A DNA stretch of 64,000 nt, taken from Rosellinia necatrix. Lineage: Eukaryota; Ascomycota; Sordariomycetes; Xylariales; Xylariaceae. The notes under the pieces were generated by a model that worked only from the letters and a program-made list of their open reading frames with translations, made no database searches and was not told where the DNA came from. Location of the stretch: NCBI GenBank assembly GCA_021209875.1, contig JAGYVD010000001.1, positions 3,720,001-3,784,000 of the forward strand, read 5' to 3'. The position numbers were made by a program, and so were the translations under genes. Below, piece after piece: positions 61,427 through 64,000 of this stretch (positions are counted from its first letter, which is position 1; each line of letters opens with the position of its first letter).

Positions 61427-64000
61427 ATGGACATTGACTATAACCTCGAAAAAAATCTCTGTCAGGGGCGCGACTATAAACGCCGAGCTAGCGAAACCTA
61501 TGATGAAGAGAAAAGCCCTAGCAAAAGGCGCCGGGCGATGTTGGAAGGTATGTCGCATATTTTGCACGCCTCGGATCACTAGTTGGTCCCTGTTCTTCCT
61601 GGCCCTAGAGCCACGTAGGGACCGGCATTTCTGCCAATTACAGCATAATTTGACGGTGTAGTCGCAGATCCATTGCACCGTCAAAGCTTACGCATACCGG
61701 AGTCGTCAAGTGAATCATTGAATCGCGAAGAAACTGCATCCCCGACAAATGCCCTCGTGTATGATGCTTGTTTTGGTACAGTAGGTGTTTACGAGGGTTG
61801 GGTCTATCTTTTCTACAGTCACCTACTAATTTCCCTAGGTTCAAATCAATGCGTCGATTCTCTCCTGTCTTGGCGGTGCATCACCAGTATTAACCGTACA
61901 CTCAAGCGGACCGCTATTGAAATTATCCACAACCAAGCCGGTGAAGCATGTTGGTATCATTATGGCGCCAAAACTGAGCGAGCTGACGCGAAATTTCCGG
62001 GTGACATTAAGAGCTACATTAGCCCCCGTGGATTGTAAGCGTGTTAAGGGGGTAGACAAACCCGCTACATGCTCCCAAAGACCCGTTCGAATTTTAGTCT
62101 ACGGTTTCTGCTCAGAGCAGGATAAGGTTGCAAAGGCGCTTTCTCAAGGCGATTTTTATTTACAAGATCCATTGCCTGACGAGATGGACGCCCGGGTATC
62201 ATACCAAAACCCACAGTATTTTCTTCGGCCTGGCGTCACCATGCCTACGATTGCAGAACCCGCACTATCTGAGAATATAGACAGCCCAACAGCTGCCAAT
62301 ATTTTGGGCAGATCTGAAAAGGCCTGGTTACTCCAGATATTCCAGACTGAAACGAAGAAGATTGACATGAAAGGAGTTAAGCCAAGCCAACGAATTATAT
62401 CCTCGTTGGAAGAGTGAGTATACTCCTTCCCCCGGCACAGACAAGAGAGGTTAAAGAGAAATCCAGGCACCAACTCGCCGCGCTTGCATTCATGATTGAA
62501 AAAGAGCTCGGTCGGGTAGAAGACTCCCAATTCCCGGTTCTATGGACAAGGGCCGAGGTCGAGGGCCAAACAAAGTATGATCAGCCTTGAAGTCGGATTT
62601 TCCACAACACAGTCACGTTATTGCTAACCTTCCAAGCGTCAGATATCATCATGTTATAACGGGGCAGTGTGAAGAGGATTTCCCATCTTCACTCTATGGT
62701 GGAGTCCTTGCAGACGTGAGCGGACCCTTTAAGCTGCTTGTTGGACGGATCACGCTCACCTAACCGGCTCGAAAAGGAAATGGGTCTCGGAAAGACCCTG
62801 GCAACGTTGGCGCTGATTTGCTGGCACCTCGATGCCTCGGACGACGAACCCGGCGCCTTAGTTGCCGCAGAGAGCCGTATACCTCGACAGACTTTGATTG
62901 TAGCTCCTAATTCTGGTAAGTCTGCATGGCCTCTACTGACCCTAGATCGCTCACGCCATTGTCTATGGGATGTCTAATCGTTTCCAGCTATACACCAATG
63001 GCAGGAACAAATAAAAACGTGGGATTCTATCTAAGCAAACCATTCAGGGCCGTGCTTACTAGGTTATAGGCACTTGAAACCGGGAAGACTCCATTATCTT
63101 GTATATCATGGCCCGAATAGACAGCAGATCTCGAAAACTTGGAATTCTCAAGACATCATTCTCACTACCTACGGTACCATCAGGTCTGATTGGCAAAAGA
63201 ATGGCCCTCTATTAAAGAACTCTTGGGCGAGAGTTGTTTTAGACGAAGGCAAGCTTTCGGCCCATGAGAGCTGGTTTGATGGTTGCTGACGTTCATAACT
63301 TCTGGCGCAGCGCACACGATACGAAATCGAGCTTCTGACCTGTTCCAAGCAACGTGTGCCATTCGTTCTCAGCACCGATGGTGTCTCACGGGAACACCGA
63401 TTCACAACCGGCTCGACGATTTCGGCGCCTTGTTGACCTTCCTCAGAGTCCCTCCGTTTTGTACCCGGCAGAGCTTTGAGAAATGGGTTGCACGGCCGAT
63501 AGAAACGAAACAGCGGGACGCAGTTGGCACCTTGCGCAAACTCGTCCTGGCGACTTGTCTCCGGAGAACAAAGCAATCCATTCACAGCACCCTGAAGCTA
63601 CCCCGGAAAACCGAGAAAGCGGAGAGCGTCGTGTTAGACGAAGGCGAAAGAGCCCTCTACAGCTTCTTCCAGCGTGGGACCTTTCTCTTAGCTAGCGGCT
63701 CTCTTGATGATTCTAATTCTACACTATCTGCAACCAAGCGACAGGCAATCCTCCCTCTCATCGGGATCCTAAGGCTCATATGTAACCACGGACATCACCT
63801 CCTCCCACAACCAGCACTTGCGGCCTGGAAGCTAAATGACCCCTCGCAGCTCTTCTCAAATGCCTTCTCCTCCATGGTAGAGAAGTGTGTTCTCTGTAAT
63901 ACGGTGATAGAATATACTGGGCACATGGATCCTACAGAGTTCCCCTGTTCTCACCTCATATGTGCCGCTTGCGACAATGCAGACGAGCCGGCTGCACTAG
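61427..64000 (+). CDS. SNF2-family ATPase of the Rad5/HLTF type, 5' part (3' end beyond window)
   Basis: Chromatin or DNA-repair translocase with an inserted RING-like zinc region. Nine exons: 61427-61547, 61668-61780, 61839-62413, 62467-62574, 62643-62715, 62777-62915, 62988-63018, 63070-63248 and 63311 to the edge; phases agree throughout. The N-terminus begins MDIDYNLEKN with a basic KRRRA patch. Motif I DEMGLGKT is at 330-337, split from the preceding VLAD by an intron; motif II VVLDEAH ends at 448 and motif III LTGTPIHN starts at 472. The Rad5/Rad16-type insert begins with KCVLCNTVIE and CSHLICAAC (RING-like) at the window end. The intron at 63249-63310 starts with GC, not GT. Rad5-type proteins act in post-replication repair; the precise role here is unknown. 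Confidence 0.88.

Noticed and set aside
1..64000. CRISPR arrays, tRNA and rRNA genes
   Set aside because: No repeat-spacer pattern, and no cloverleaf or rRNA signature could be recognised by eye; a covariance-model scan would settle tRNAs and 5S.

Overview
The window comes from a filamentous ascomycete fungus (Pezizomycotina, most likely a sordariomycete). The evidence is short GT-AG introns of about 50-150 bp with CTAAC/CTGAC-like branch sites, HET and NACHT genes, a GH7 cellulase, and a 17-kb A+T-rich island that looks like repeat-induced point mutation (RIP). I could not place the species.

Left arm (1-39,030): a gene-dense, compositionally normal block. In order: ABC-F ATPase (3' end off the window), lipid-kinase-like gene (two apparent frameshifts), HET-domain gene, CCDC124/Lso2-like ribosome factor, LEU5-type mitochondrial carrier, TM9/EMP70 nonaspanin, CSC1/OSCA-type channel (two apparent frameshifts), METTL4-like MT-A70 methyltransferase, mitochondrial ribosomal protein uL23m, DJ-1/PfpI protein, hamartin/TSC1, GH7 cellobiohydrolase and a kinesin-6-like motor. 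Most are housekeeping genes. Exon structures were rebuilt by matching splice phases and family motifs.

Middle (39,546-56,760): a RIP-like A+T island with no intact gene. It resolves into a nested pair of copies of one LTR element. An outer copy (39,968-56,378) is interrupted by a complete inner copy (46,192-54,369) of the same family. The LTRs pair by length and by private indels (LTR1 with LTR4, LTR2 with LTR3), and both insertions have 5-bp target duplications. A third repeat family flanks the pair, and a 122-bp unmutated MITE-like element sits at the right edge.

Right arm (57,068-64,000): two divergent genes head to head across a 600-bp intergenic. One is an NLR-like NACHT protein with an N-terminal DUF7708-like region, C2H2 fingers and a C-terminal ankyrin-like end. 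The other is a Rad5/HLTF-type SNF2 ATPase whose 3' end lies off the window. Together with the adjacent repeat island this is the most accessory-looking part of the window. No rRNA, tRNA, CRISPR array or origin was recognised.
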